The notes beneath the pieces were generated by a model that was not told the DNA's origin, searched no databases, and saw only the letters and a list, made by a program, of their open reading frames with translations. Below are positions 44,970-53,880 of a DNA stretch of 64,000 nt, piece by piece (position 1 is the first letter of the stretch; the number at the start of each line of letters is the position of its first letter). Location: the NCBI RefSeq assembly GCF_027942865.1, contig NC_134507.1:39776797-39840796 (forward strand), in the 5' to 3' direction. This DNA comes from Odontesthes bonariensis. Its lineage: Eukaryota > Chordata > Actinopteri > Atheriniformes > Atherinopsidae. The position numbers and the translations under genes are program-made.

Positions 44970-45133
44970 ATACTTACCTGGCAGGGGAGATACCATGATC
45001 AAGAAGGTGGTTCACCCAGGACGAGGCTCAGCCATTGCACACCGGCTGTGCTGACTCTTGCGAATTCCCCAAATGTGGGAATCTCGACTGCATAATTTCT
45101 GGTAGTGGGGGACTGCGTTCGCGCTCTCCCCTG
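44970..45133 (+). ncRNA. RNU1: U1 snRNA copy P1, shortened promoter
   Basis: Complete 164-nt U1 with one change near nt 87. Compared with all other copies, 15 bp between the PSE and the start are missing, putting the TGCACCGTC core at 44923, 47 bp upstream and not 62. PSE spacing sets the start, so it is probably silent or misinitiated. Confidence 0.93.
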
Positions 45134-45681
45134 ATTTGACTGTATAATGTGAATATCCCTGGTCAACTCTACCTTGGTTTTTGTCCTGGCGTTGCTGCTT
45201 TAACGACACCTTTCCATCTTTAAAACCCATGTTTTGCAAGGTTTGCTGAATGCTGCGGCAGGTCTGCACAGCTGATATGCAGCTGCGCAGTATTCAGGTG
45301 AGGTCATACAGTGCAGTCACCCCAGGCAGGTGGGCGTTGCCTTAGTGATGGCAACAACGAGATGAGAATACGGCAGCATTTCTGCACTGGAGATATTAAA
45401 CCGTGAGGGTTTGCCTCAACTAAAAATTTTCCCAGTGTGGGTGGGTGTGGCTCTAGAGATGGGGAGAGTGGAAAAACTAAATCAATTTGTGCCCCAAGTT
45501 CCTTGGTTGTTGAAACAAGAACTGATCAGAAAGATGAAGAAAAGCCGGACTGTTTTAATCTGCAAGCTTTTCAGATTCAGGTTAGCTGCTGGCATGGCAC
45601 TGCAGACAGTTGAATTTGCTGCACCGTCCGGCCGAGTGAGGCACCTGGAAAAGAGGTGTCAGCCTCTGATAGTTCCAACTC

Positions 45682-45845
45682 ATACTTACCTGGCAGGGGA
45701 GATACCATGATCAAGAAGGTGGTTCACCCAGGACGAGGCTCAGCCATTGCACACCGGCTGTACTGACCCTTGCGAATTCCCCAAATGTGGGAATCTCGAC
45801 TGCATAATTTCTGGTAGTGGGGGACTGCGTTCGCGCTCTCCCCTG
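45682..45845 (+). ncRNA. RNU1: U1 snRNA copy P2
   Basis: Complete 164-nt U1 with G81A, the subfamily of copies 30-36. Promoter of normal length. Confidence 0.95.
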
Positions 45846-46393
45846 ATTTGACTGTATAACGTGAATATCCCTGGGCAACTCTACCTTGGTTTTTGTCCTG
45901 GCGTTGCTGCTTTAAGGACACCTTTCCATCTTTAAAACCCATGTTTTGCAAGGTTTGCTGAATGCTGCGGCAGGTCTGCACAGCTGATATGCCGCTGCGC
46001 AGTTGTCAGGTGAGGTCATACAGTGCAGTCACCCCAGGCAGGTGGGCGTTGCCTTAGTGATGGCAACAACGAGATGAGAATACGGCAGCATTTCTGCACT
46101 GGAGATATTAAGCCGTGAGGGTTTGCCTCAACTAAGAATTTTCCCAGTGTGGGTGGGTGTGGCTCTAGAGATGGGGAGAGTGGAAAAACTAAATCAATTT
46201 CTGCTCCAAGTTCCTTGGTTGTTGAAACAAGAACTGATCAGAAAGATGAAGAAAAGCCGGACTGTTTTAATCTGCAAGCTTTTCAGATTCAGGTTAGCTG
46301 CTGGCATGGCACTGCAGACACTTGAATTTGCTGCACCGTCCGGCCGAGTGAGGCACCTGGAAAAGAGGTGTCAGCCTCTGACAGTTCCAACTC

Positions 46394-46557
46394 ATACTTA
46401 CCTGGCAGGGGAGATACCATGATCAAGAAGGTGGTTCACCCAGGACGAGGCTCAGCCATTGCACACCGGCTGTACTGACCCTTGCGAATTCCCCAAATGT
46501 GGGAATCTCGACTGCATAATTTCTGGTAGTGGGGGACTGCGTTCGCGCTCTCCCCTG
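46394..46557 (+). ncRNA. RNU1: U1 snRNA copy P3
   Basis: Complete 164-nt U1 with G81A, normal promoter. Unlike copy 1 at the other arm, it is complete at its 3' end. Confidence 0.95.
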
Positions 46558-46599
46558 ATTTGACTGTATAATGTGAATATCCCTTGGCAAGGCCCTCAG

Positions 46600-46860
46600 C
46601 TCGTACAAAGTGCAAAATTGGATTTAGACTTTAGGACAAATAAGGCATATTATTGGGTAAAAGATTTGTCAATCAAATCCATGGAGAGGGAGGGATGGGA
46701 AATCATGGGCATGCTGTACTATTGGTCAATTAGCTGTCAAAAGCTGCCAGGCCATGTGGTGAAGTGTTGTGGCAGGGTGAATCTAGGGAAATGTACAAAA
46801 TACGACTTAAATGATCGTTTTATACAAGTGTTTTGTCTAATTGGGAGTGTTGGACATTGA
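46600..46860 (+). CDS. Conserved short ORF in right arm, unknown
   Basis: Mirror of the frame at 1278-1548, ending FCLIGSVGH, 300 bp before a plus-strand AATAAA. Possibly a 3' exon cut off by the array. No domain recognised; upstream exons would have to lie where the U1 array is. Confidence 0.3.
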   Translation, partial: LVQSAKLDLDFRTNKAYYWVKDLSIKSMEREGWEIMGMLYYWSISCQKLPGHVVKCCGRVNLGKCTKYDLNDRFIQVFCLIGSVGH

Positions 46861-47459
46861 ATCGTGTTTTAATGCTTGCATTGCTGTCTATTGATCACTT
46901 CATTTGAGTTATTTATTAATTTTCACCCACCAGCTGGTACTTGGTATTGTATGAAAAAAAGAAAAAGGTGGTTAAAAATAGACATGAGACTAATTGGTGT
47001 GGCTATTTTCAGAAACATGTGGATGTGAATGTAAACAAAAACTCTAAAGCTCTTATTTTTGTCTTTCCATACGTCGACCCGCTGGTTTGAGGCCTACATG
47101 GTGATGGAGACATTGATTATGGGGGAAATGACACACTGTTACCTCTGCAACATTGTCTATTAATTCAATAAACTTTTTTTATTTCTTCACAGTTGTATGC
47201 TGTTCATGTGTTTATTATTACAGATGATGGTATATCATGAATGATTATAATTACTGGTAGGTTACATTATAATGAATAGATTGAAGGAGAATATTGAAAG
47301 TGTTGACTTGGAAATGACACAACACACTGCTACTGCGATTCAAGGCACTTTAAGGGCTGAAGTGCATTTATTCAAGTGCATTCTCATTTAGTAAACAAAG
47401 TTAAGACATGTATAGTGCACATTTTTCATGACAAGACATTTGAAATTAAGTGTGTGAGG

Positions 47460-47460
<1 letters not shown>

Positions 47461-47494
<34 letters not shown>
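47461..47494. repeat. (GA)n microsatellite
   Basis: Uninterrupted GA run followed by GGAGGT repeats, in the 3' UTR of the DUF6729-like gene. Confidence 0.95.
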
Positions 47495-47500
<6 letters not shown>

Positions 47501-47795
47501 GGAGGTGGAGGTGGAGGTGGAGGTGGAGGGAGAGTGTGTGTGTGTGAGACAGAGACAGACTGACTGACCAGGAGCAGTGGGCAGACAGGAGAGAGAGCCA
47601 TGTGCAACAGCAGATATGGGAACAAACAAGAAATCAAGTGTAAGTGAACAATACAAATGAGAACTATATACATGTGCATGTAGGAGTGCAATCAGGAAAC
47701 TATATACACAAACAACAACATAGGGACATCAAAGATAAGAGAAAAAAAAAGTTCAGACAAGTCAAGATCAGTCACTGGGCCTCAGTATCAGTCAT

Positions 47796-48235
47796 TTACC
47801 AGCCGTTGATGTCACAGATGGGCCTCACCGTGTTGCCGTAGCCACAGCGGTACAGGAAAGCCTTCGGGTTGTCCTTGGCAGGGCAGCTGGGCTCGGTGCA
47901 GCGGACGCTGTAGCGCCACACACCAACTGGCCTCCAGAAGAAGACGCGGTGTCGGAAGAAACTGTCTGCCACGGGGACCGTGCTGCCATCCACCACACCG
48001 GGCATCTCGGGAGGGTGGAACCACATCTTTTCACTCTTCAGGACCTTCCTCCACCTCTTCCTGCCGTACATGTCAGAGAAGGGCCGCGGCTTCAGAAAGA
48101 GCCCCCTCTCCTCATCCTCCTTCAGCCACTTAATGTCTTGCTCGGGCAGCCCGCTGTCCTCAGCCTCCCAGGATTTGTGCCATCCTTCAAACAGGATGGC
48201 ATCTTCACCACCAACTGCCTCCTGTGACTGGCTCT
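47796..48235 (-). CDS. DUF6729-like gene, last exon
   Basis: Acceptor TTTACAG before 48235, stop at 47796-47798. Codes for the acidic segment ending in the WRPVGVWRYSVRC...CDINGW domain. Matches 1-171. Confidence 0.75.
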
Positions 48236-48389
48236 CTGTAAATACAAAAAAACCCAAAACACATTGATTATAGTATATCCACACTGTCGAATGAGGCTTT
48301 TCATTACAGCAGCCCACTGGATGTGACATGCATGATCTGTGTGCTATTAGCCAGTAAACTAATACAACTTGTGTTAAATGAATATGTAC

Positions 48390-48798
48390 CTTGTGTTTCG
48401 TAGGTGGACAGAGCCTCCACAAGCAGAGCGTCGTCTTCCCAGCTGGGGTCTGCTGAGCTGGCAGTGGTGGCTGATGGACGGGGCGCAAAGAAGGAGGGTA
48501 CCGGTGAAGAGGTAGGCACAGCTGCACGGGGTGCTGGGGCAGCCGACTTGGAGGAGGCCTTCTTCTTCGGCTTCGCGGTGGAGGTGGGGGATGCTGCTGC
48601 TGCTGCTGGTGCTGAAGGGGGCTTTGTGGTGGAGGTAGGTGTGGCTGATGGACGAGCCTTGCTGGTGATGGAGGGAGATGCAGGAGGAGGAGGTGATGGA
48701 GGGGCCTTGCTGATGGTGGCAGTGGGTGGTGCTGCTGCAGATGCTGCTGGGGGCTTGCTGGAGGAAGCAGACGTGGTGGAAGGAGTGGCTACACCCTG
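48390..48798 (-). CDS. DUF6729-like gene, exon 4 (low-complexity linker)
   Basis: Acceptor CCTCAG before 48798 and donor GTACAT after 48390. The peptide is rich in Ala, Pro, Ser and Thr, with a basic patch AKPKKKASSK, and ends EALSTYETQ. Confidence 0.7.
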
Positions 48799-48888
48799 CT
48801 GAGGTATTAGGAGGAATATTACATTTCAGTTTTGCTGAATACATTTGTTATGTTATTCCTTTATACACATGTTCACCTGCACACATAC

Positions 48889-49255
48889 CTCCTTGTCCAG
48901 AATGTACTTTCTGAACCTCTTAAGGGCCTTTGAATTGATGTCATCCTCCTTCATGATGAGCCACTGTGTCACCGACGTGTAGGCCTCCTGCGCCCTCTTC
49001 CTCTCAGCGTCGCTGCCAGCCTGAGGATCCGCCAGGAGCCTCTTGTGCAGGCTGTACCACTGCCACATCTCCAGGTAGGTGAACGACTTGAACCTCCCCT
49101 GTCCATAGATGGCCCGGTCCACATTCACCTCCAGGTGGCACGAGACGGTGGTGAAGAGGTGCGCGTACTTGACCAGCTGCTCCTTCAGCCACTCGTCGTT
49201 GATGGTCTTCCTCTTCTCAGGGTGCCTCATCTCCTTCATGTGGCGGTCGACGATG
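48889..49255 (-). CDS. DUF6729-like gene, exon 3
   Basis: Acceptor TTTCAG before 49255 and donor GTATGT after 48889. Encodes IVDRHMKEMRHPEKRK to KYILDKE; helical and charged. Confidence 0.72.
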
Positions 49256-49331
49256 CTGAAATGGCATAGTAATGTAACATAGTGATACAGTACTATTAAG
49301 TTATAACACTATTCACATGGCGATCACTTAC

Positions 49332-49467
49332 TATTTGCAGTAGCCGACATCATTCTCGACCAGCCACTTGAAGCTCTTGCTGGTGTACTGGCCAAAGGTC
49401 ATCACCAGCTGCCCCAGGACTTGCGCCTCAGTTGGAGAGGGTGTGACGATCTGGCATTTCTTCAAAG
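49332..49467 (-). CDS. DUF6729-like gene, exon 2
   Basis: Acceptor CTACAG before 49467 and donor GTAAGT after 49332. Encodes LKKCQIVTPSPTEAQVLGQL to DVGYCKY. Confidence 0.72.
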
Positions 49468-49563
49468 CTGTAGACAGATAAATAAAGGGGAACAAAATTA
49501 AAGTAATCATGTCTAGACAGTAGTGCAGTTGTAAGCACAGGGTTGTGCATGCACTCTTCTCAC

Positions 49564-49741
49564 CTTATTTGTAAGCCTTGTCTGAGTCTCTCAGCCTACT
49601 GTCCACTGTCTCACGGTCCCGTGCATGTGGCTTAAGGAAGTCCTTGGCCTCCTTGGTCATCCCAAGCACACACTGCTGCCTGTCCTTAGGAAAGCTTGTG
49701 TCCAGGATGGACAGCACAGGCATCAGAGGATCCATTTGCTT
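49564..49741 (-). CDS. DUF6729-like gene, exon 1 seen, with stop
   Basis: Acceptor GTTAACAG before 49741, donor GTGAG after 49564. It encodes MDPLMPVLSILDTSF from an ATG at 49735, then a TAA at 49565. Its phase fits exon 2, which supports a real exon that has acquired a stop. Confidence 0.6.
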
Positions 49742-49754
49742 CTGTTAACACACA

Positions 49755-49760
49755 CAGACA

Positions 49761-49822
<62 letters not shown>
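49755..49822. repeat. (CA)n microsatellite
   Basis: About 30 CA units. It supplies the (TG) polypyrimidine-purine tract upstream of the exon acceptor at 49741. Confidence 0.95.
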
Positions 49823-49823
<1 letters not shown>

Positions 49824-50078
49824 CCTGCCTGTATAGTATAACCAGTTGTTTAGTTTACAAGTTATATAGGGGAAAAAAGCACAGAGGCTGACAAGATTGC
49901 ATTACTGTAGTTATAAATCTGTATAACTATAGGATATTAATAGTAAATTGTTCCATGTAGTAATGGCATGAGACTAATATAAAAGCTTTGTATTAGAATA
50001 GGATGCATATTATTCAGAAATCTGTGTCACAACAGATGTTTCAACAAAAGACATGCAGAGAGAAGAGAAGAGAAAAAT
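49823..50078. other. Spacer between host gene and 5S
   Basis: AT-rich unique-looking DNA; only the last 45 bp match the 5S flank seen elsewhere (42624 and 61005 regions). No gene seen. Confidence 0.5.
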
Positions 50079-50196
50079 GCTTACAGCACCTGGTATTCCC
50101 AAGCGGTATCCCATCCAAGTACTAATCAGGCCCGACCCTGCTTGGCTTCCGAGTTCGGACGAGATCGGGCGTGTTCAGGGCGGTGTGGCCGTAAGC
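50079..50196 (-). rRNA. 5S rRNA gene
   Basis: 118-bp 5S, minus strand, GCTTACGGCCACACCGCCCT to GGTGCTGTAAGC, then a TTTTTC terminator. Full internal control region with two small changes (50110-50130). Transcribed by Pol III. Confidence 0.95.
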
Positions 50197-50560
50197 CACA
50201 GTCCCTGTGACAAATATGTGTTATATAGGTGCTGGAACCATACGTTTCACCTATTTTACCAGAGAGTTGGCTTGAGAGGCTGATGTTGAGCCTGCACGTC
50301 GACTTCCCTGATGTGATTGTTCTCTGCAGCTGAAAATGGGACTCTCAGATAACTTAGTGTGTGTCTGTCAAGCTCCTCTGTTCTCTGTGTGTAGTTTTGT
50401 GTTCATGGTCATACAGAGAAACCAGGGAAGCTCAATCCCACGACGTGCTCATAAGCTGCGTCTTTTCTAAACATTATAGTTCTATTTTAGAAGTCAGAAT
50501 ACAACGGCTCCCTGAAACTACCACCATGTACCGCTGGTTTTGTTATTTCACAAGAGTTGG
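50197..50560 (-). other. U2-5S spacer, second copy
   Basis: Inverted copy of 42142-42505. No gene. Confidence 0.6.
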
Positions 50561-50714
50561 GAAGAGTGCACCGTTCCCGGCGGCACTGCAGTACCGGGAC
50601 GATGCGTGGAGTGAACGGAGCAAGCCCCTTTTTCAACCCCTGTGCCTAAAAATCCATTTAATATGTAGTCCTCATATAGAGGACGTATCAGATATTAAAC
50701 TGATAAGAACAGAT
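50561..50714 (-). pseudogene. RNU2: U2 snRNA 3' half (nt 38-191), Keno B target
   Basis: U2 from the repeated ATCTGTTCTTAT to its 3' end. With the 5' half at 59976-60024 it forms one U2 gene opened by Keno copy B, with 12 bp (nt 38-49) present on both sides. Confidence 0.94.
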
Positions 50715-51101
50715 TTTTTCTTTTGTTCTTTTGAAAAAATTTATTGACACTAATACATCACATTTTCATAAAAACTTCATATTTAAGACATATGTGTTAC
50801 CTATGAATAAAAACATCAATAAATAAGTGTAATCTGTATAACCACATTTAAAACAACAACAATGAAACAAGTTTTCCATGGGATATTACAGATAAGGTCA
50901 ATGTTGTCTAAGGTAAAAGTTACATGTGAAGTAGTTCTCATGCGAGTAGCAGTTTGTATTGAGTGTCTTTAAAAAGGAGTGCATTAGTTAAAATGCTCTC
51001 TTCCAAGTCCATTTTTTGTGCAGGAGCGCAGTGAGTCCCTACCCAGGGAAACTCATTTCGCTCCCCCAAACAGTAGGTCTCTCGGGATCCTGTCGTGGTG
51101 C

Positions 51102-52716
51102 TCAGAGGAGATCCCCACCCTGTTGCTCCTTCCCACCTGCCTCACCCGGAGAGCCAGGCCGTCGCTGCTTTGACCTTTTTGTGTGTAGCTCCGGCTCCTT
51201 CATCCGAATGGACACAGAGGCGATTCTTCTTTGTGGATGTGTCCTAGGCCCGCCGCCTGCAGCTCCGGCCGCTTGAGCCGCCGCTGCGGCCATCCGGATC
51301 ACAGCCACGGGGGGGATCTGCATGCGCTTCCTCACCAGCAAGTTCCTGGAGGTCCACATGGCGTCTTTCATAGCGGCTAGGGTGAGCCACTGCTTGGCAA
51401 AGTCATTCTTTTTCATTTTTGTTTGGCTCACCCCATAGAGCACAAGTTGTGCTGTGAGGACCTCCCTTGCTGGCAAGTACGGGAATTGCAAGGAGCCGGC
51501 TGTTGCCCACTGGTCTGCAGCAGCGCTGCACTCCCAGAGCAGGTGCCTCACCGACTCGGGCGCGCCACAACCAGGTCGCGGGCAGGTTGAGATCGCTGAC
51601 ATGCCCCGGGAGTGCATAACGGACCTGACTGGCAGGATCTCATGAGCCACCATCCATGACAGGTCCCGGAGTCTGTTTGGGAGAGCGGAATGGTTGACGT
51701 TGCACCAAACTGTTGAGGGCTCGTCGAACGCGAGCCCACGCACTGGACTCACTGGTTCCCGCTCCTGCACAACAGAAATCAAAGAGCGGTGGTTTGTTAA
51801 AACATGCAACTCCTCTGCCTCCAAGTTAAAATGCTTTAAGAACGTCTGGATAAAAGCATAGGATGGTGGCAGGCTAAAAGACACAGGCACTTTTAGGTCG
51901 GTGGGTAAAATCTTCAGTCTTCTGAGGTAAGAACCCATCCAGAATCGTGTCATTGCTTTAGTTTTGGGGTTTCCGGATGGGTCTGTGGCCTGTAGGATGT
52001 GCAGTGTAGTGTATCTGCTTCCTAAAAACAAATAAAAAATCAGGCACTCCTTTTTCTCCTTTCTCTTTTTGTTTCTTCATTACATCTCTCCTCAATCTTT
52101 CCCACTTGGAGCCCCACAGAAAATAAAAAATGGCTCGGTCCAGGTCTAAAAGCACTTTTCTAGGTGGGATAAAAACAGAACTGATTAGTAAAAGCAAAGG
52201 TAAAATCACGGCTTTAATGATTAAAACCTTTCCTTCAATAGTCAGTCCTCTAAGTCCCCAGTATCCTAGTCTTTGCTTTACTTTCCCTACCACGTGTGGC
52301 CAGTTTGATGTCCCTCCCCCTTCCTTCAAAATTAATCCCCAGTATTTTCTGTTTTGTCTGGGTTATAGTCACGGGGAGTCCTGTTGTCTCAGTCGCTGTC
52401 CATGGCCCATAAAATTGGGCTTGGGTCTTGTTTCTGTTTAGTTTTGCCCCAGAGGCCCGTCCATACCAGTCGGTCAAGTCCAGAGTCCTATTGATAGATA
52501 ATAGGTCTGTACATAAAATGTTCACGTCGTCCATATATAAAACACACTTTGTCGATAGTCCCCCGCTCCCCGGGACTCTCACCCCATTGATTCGGTGGTC
52601 CCTTCTCAAGCTCTGTGCCAGTGGTTCGACACAGATGATGTAGAGGACGGCAGATAACGGACAACCCTGACGGACACCGCAGTGGATGTTTACTGCTTTT
52701 GTCAGATGCCCGTTAA
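51102..52716 (-). pseudogene. Keno copy B ORF2, RT end and C-terminal part
   Basis: Contains YMDD (as VLYMDDVNIL near 52540), thumb region and, at the end, [19 protein letters not shown] and a basic Ala/Pro-rich tail. The frame changes near 52330 and 52030, so several indels have occurred. Confidence 0.88.
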
Positions 52717-53436
52717 CAATTCAATTCAATTTTTCAATTCATTTTTATTTATATAGCGCCAAATACAACAAATGTCATCTCAAGGCACTTAGATAGTCAG
52801 TCCAATTCAAGCCAATTGGAATTCAATTAATTAATAATAATCATAATTCATAAAATAATCCAATTCGTTCATATAGAGCCAATTCAAAAACAATTTCCTA
52901 GCTAAGAAAACCAACAGATTGCACTGAAAACTTTTTGTTTTTCGGTCCAATCTCCCGGCCTGAGCGGCGTGCCTGAGGCGACTGTGGAGAGAAACGACTC
53001 CCTTTTAACAGGAAGAAACCTCTGGCAGAACCAGACTCAGGAAGGGTGGCCATCCGCCTCGACCAGCTGGGGTTTGAGAAGACAGAAAGGGGGGGGGGGG
53101 CGGCGGCGGCACTGTAACACCATTCAAAGGATATCTGTTGGAACAGGGAAACACGAGTTAATGACCACAATAATATCACATATACATAAAGAGAGTAAAG
53201 TGAGGATAGGTGTGACAGATGAGGCCCCCCAGCAGTCTAGGCCTATAGCAGCTTAACTATGGGATGTTTCAGGATCACCTGAGCCATCCCTATTCAAGGT
53301 AAACACAAGAAACTTGTGCTAACGAAAATAAATAAATAAATAAAGGACCAGACTCAGTGAGTAATTCCCTATACTCCCTATATAGATCCATATATAGAAC
53401 CATCTTTTACAGCCACAAGCTACCTCAGCCTCTCAC

Positions 53437-53880
53437 CAACTGCACACCAGTCACAGCGGGGTGGGGATGCAAACCCTGGTTCGGGTAGGGGGAGAAATAA
53501 AAGAGGTAAGATAAGCGGGAATGGGATTCAAACCCTGGTTCGGGTAGGGGGTAATGAAAGTATAGAAGGTGCCAGAGGTGGAGGCAGGACAAGACACACT
53601 AGCAGATTCAGCAGACAAACTCACCTAAACAGTCCTATAATCACTAAAAATACCAGCAAAAACAAAGCCATACAACTCACTCTCACCAACTGCACACCAG
53701 TCACAGCAGGGTGGGGATGCAAACCCTGGTTCTGGTAGGGGTAGAAATAAAAGAGGTAAGATAGGCGGGAATGGGATTCAAAGCCTGGTTCGGGTAGGGG
53801 GTAATGAAAGTATAGAGGGTGCCAGAGGTGGAGGCAGGACAAGACACACTAGCAGACACACTATCAGATTCAACAGACCT
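53437..53880. repeat. Duplicated segment in L2 3' UTR
   Basis: About 180 bp at 53437-53620 recurs at 53682-53865 (offset about 244 bp), each with two GGTTCGGGTAGGGG-like motifs. No coding capacity. Confidence 0.8.

Larger units (their letters stand above)
44819..46590 (+). repeat. U1 array, plus-strand block
   Basis: Three U1 units of 712 bp in the opposite orientation to the main array. The left edge is in spacer, next to minisatellite; the right edge lies 30 bp beyond the third gene, joined to the right arm of the large inverted repeat. Confidence 0.95.
46592..47967. repeat. Right arm of large inverted repeat
   Basis: Near-identical reverse complement of 1-1548. It includes the last exon of the DUF6729-like gene, GA microsatellite (47461-47494), a plus-strand AATAAA at 47167-47172 and a minus-strand AATAAA at 47367-47372. 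Confidence 0.92.
47796..49741 (-). pseudogene. DUF6729-like host gene, five exons seen, 5' end missing
   Basis: Exons by splice signals and matching phases: 49564-49741, 49332-49467, 48889-49255, 48390-48798 and 47796-48235. The protein has a segment KSFKWLVENDVGYCKY, a charged part MKEMRHPEKRK, a low-complexity Ala/Pro/Ser/Thr linker (exon 4), and a C-terminal domain with FFWRPVGVWRYSVRC that resembles DUF6729 of fish and fungal proteins of unknown function. Exon 1 has an in-frame TAA (49565-49567) one base before its donor, and no exon lies upstream, where a CA repeat and 5S DNA follow. I read it as a broken paralogue; translation from a later Met is possible. Confidence 0.65.

Noticed and set aside
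48404-48802. Plus-strand Ala/Gly-rich frame opposite exon 4 of the host gene
   Set aside because: Antisense shadow of the low-complexity linker exon, which has splice signals and phase support on the minus strand.
53455-53800. GGTTCGGG motifs in the L2 3' UTR considered as tRNA T-arms
   Set aside because: No anticodon or acceptor stem around them; they are part of the duplicated LINE UTR segment.
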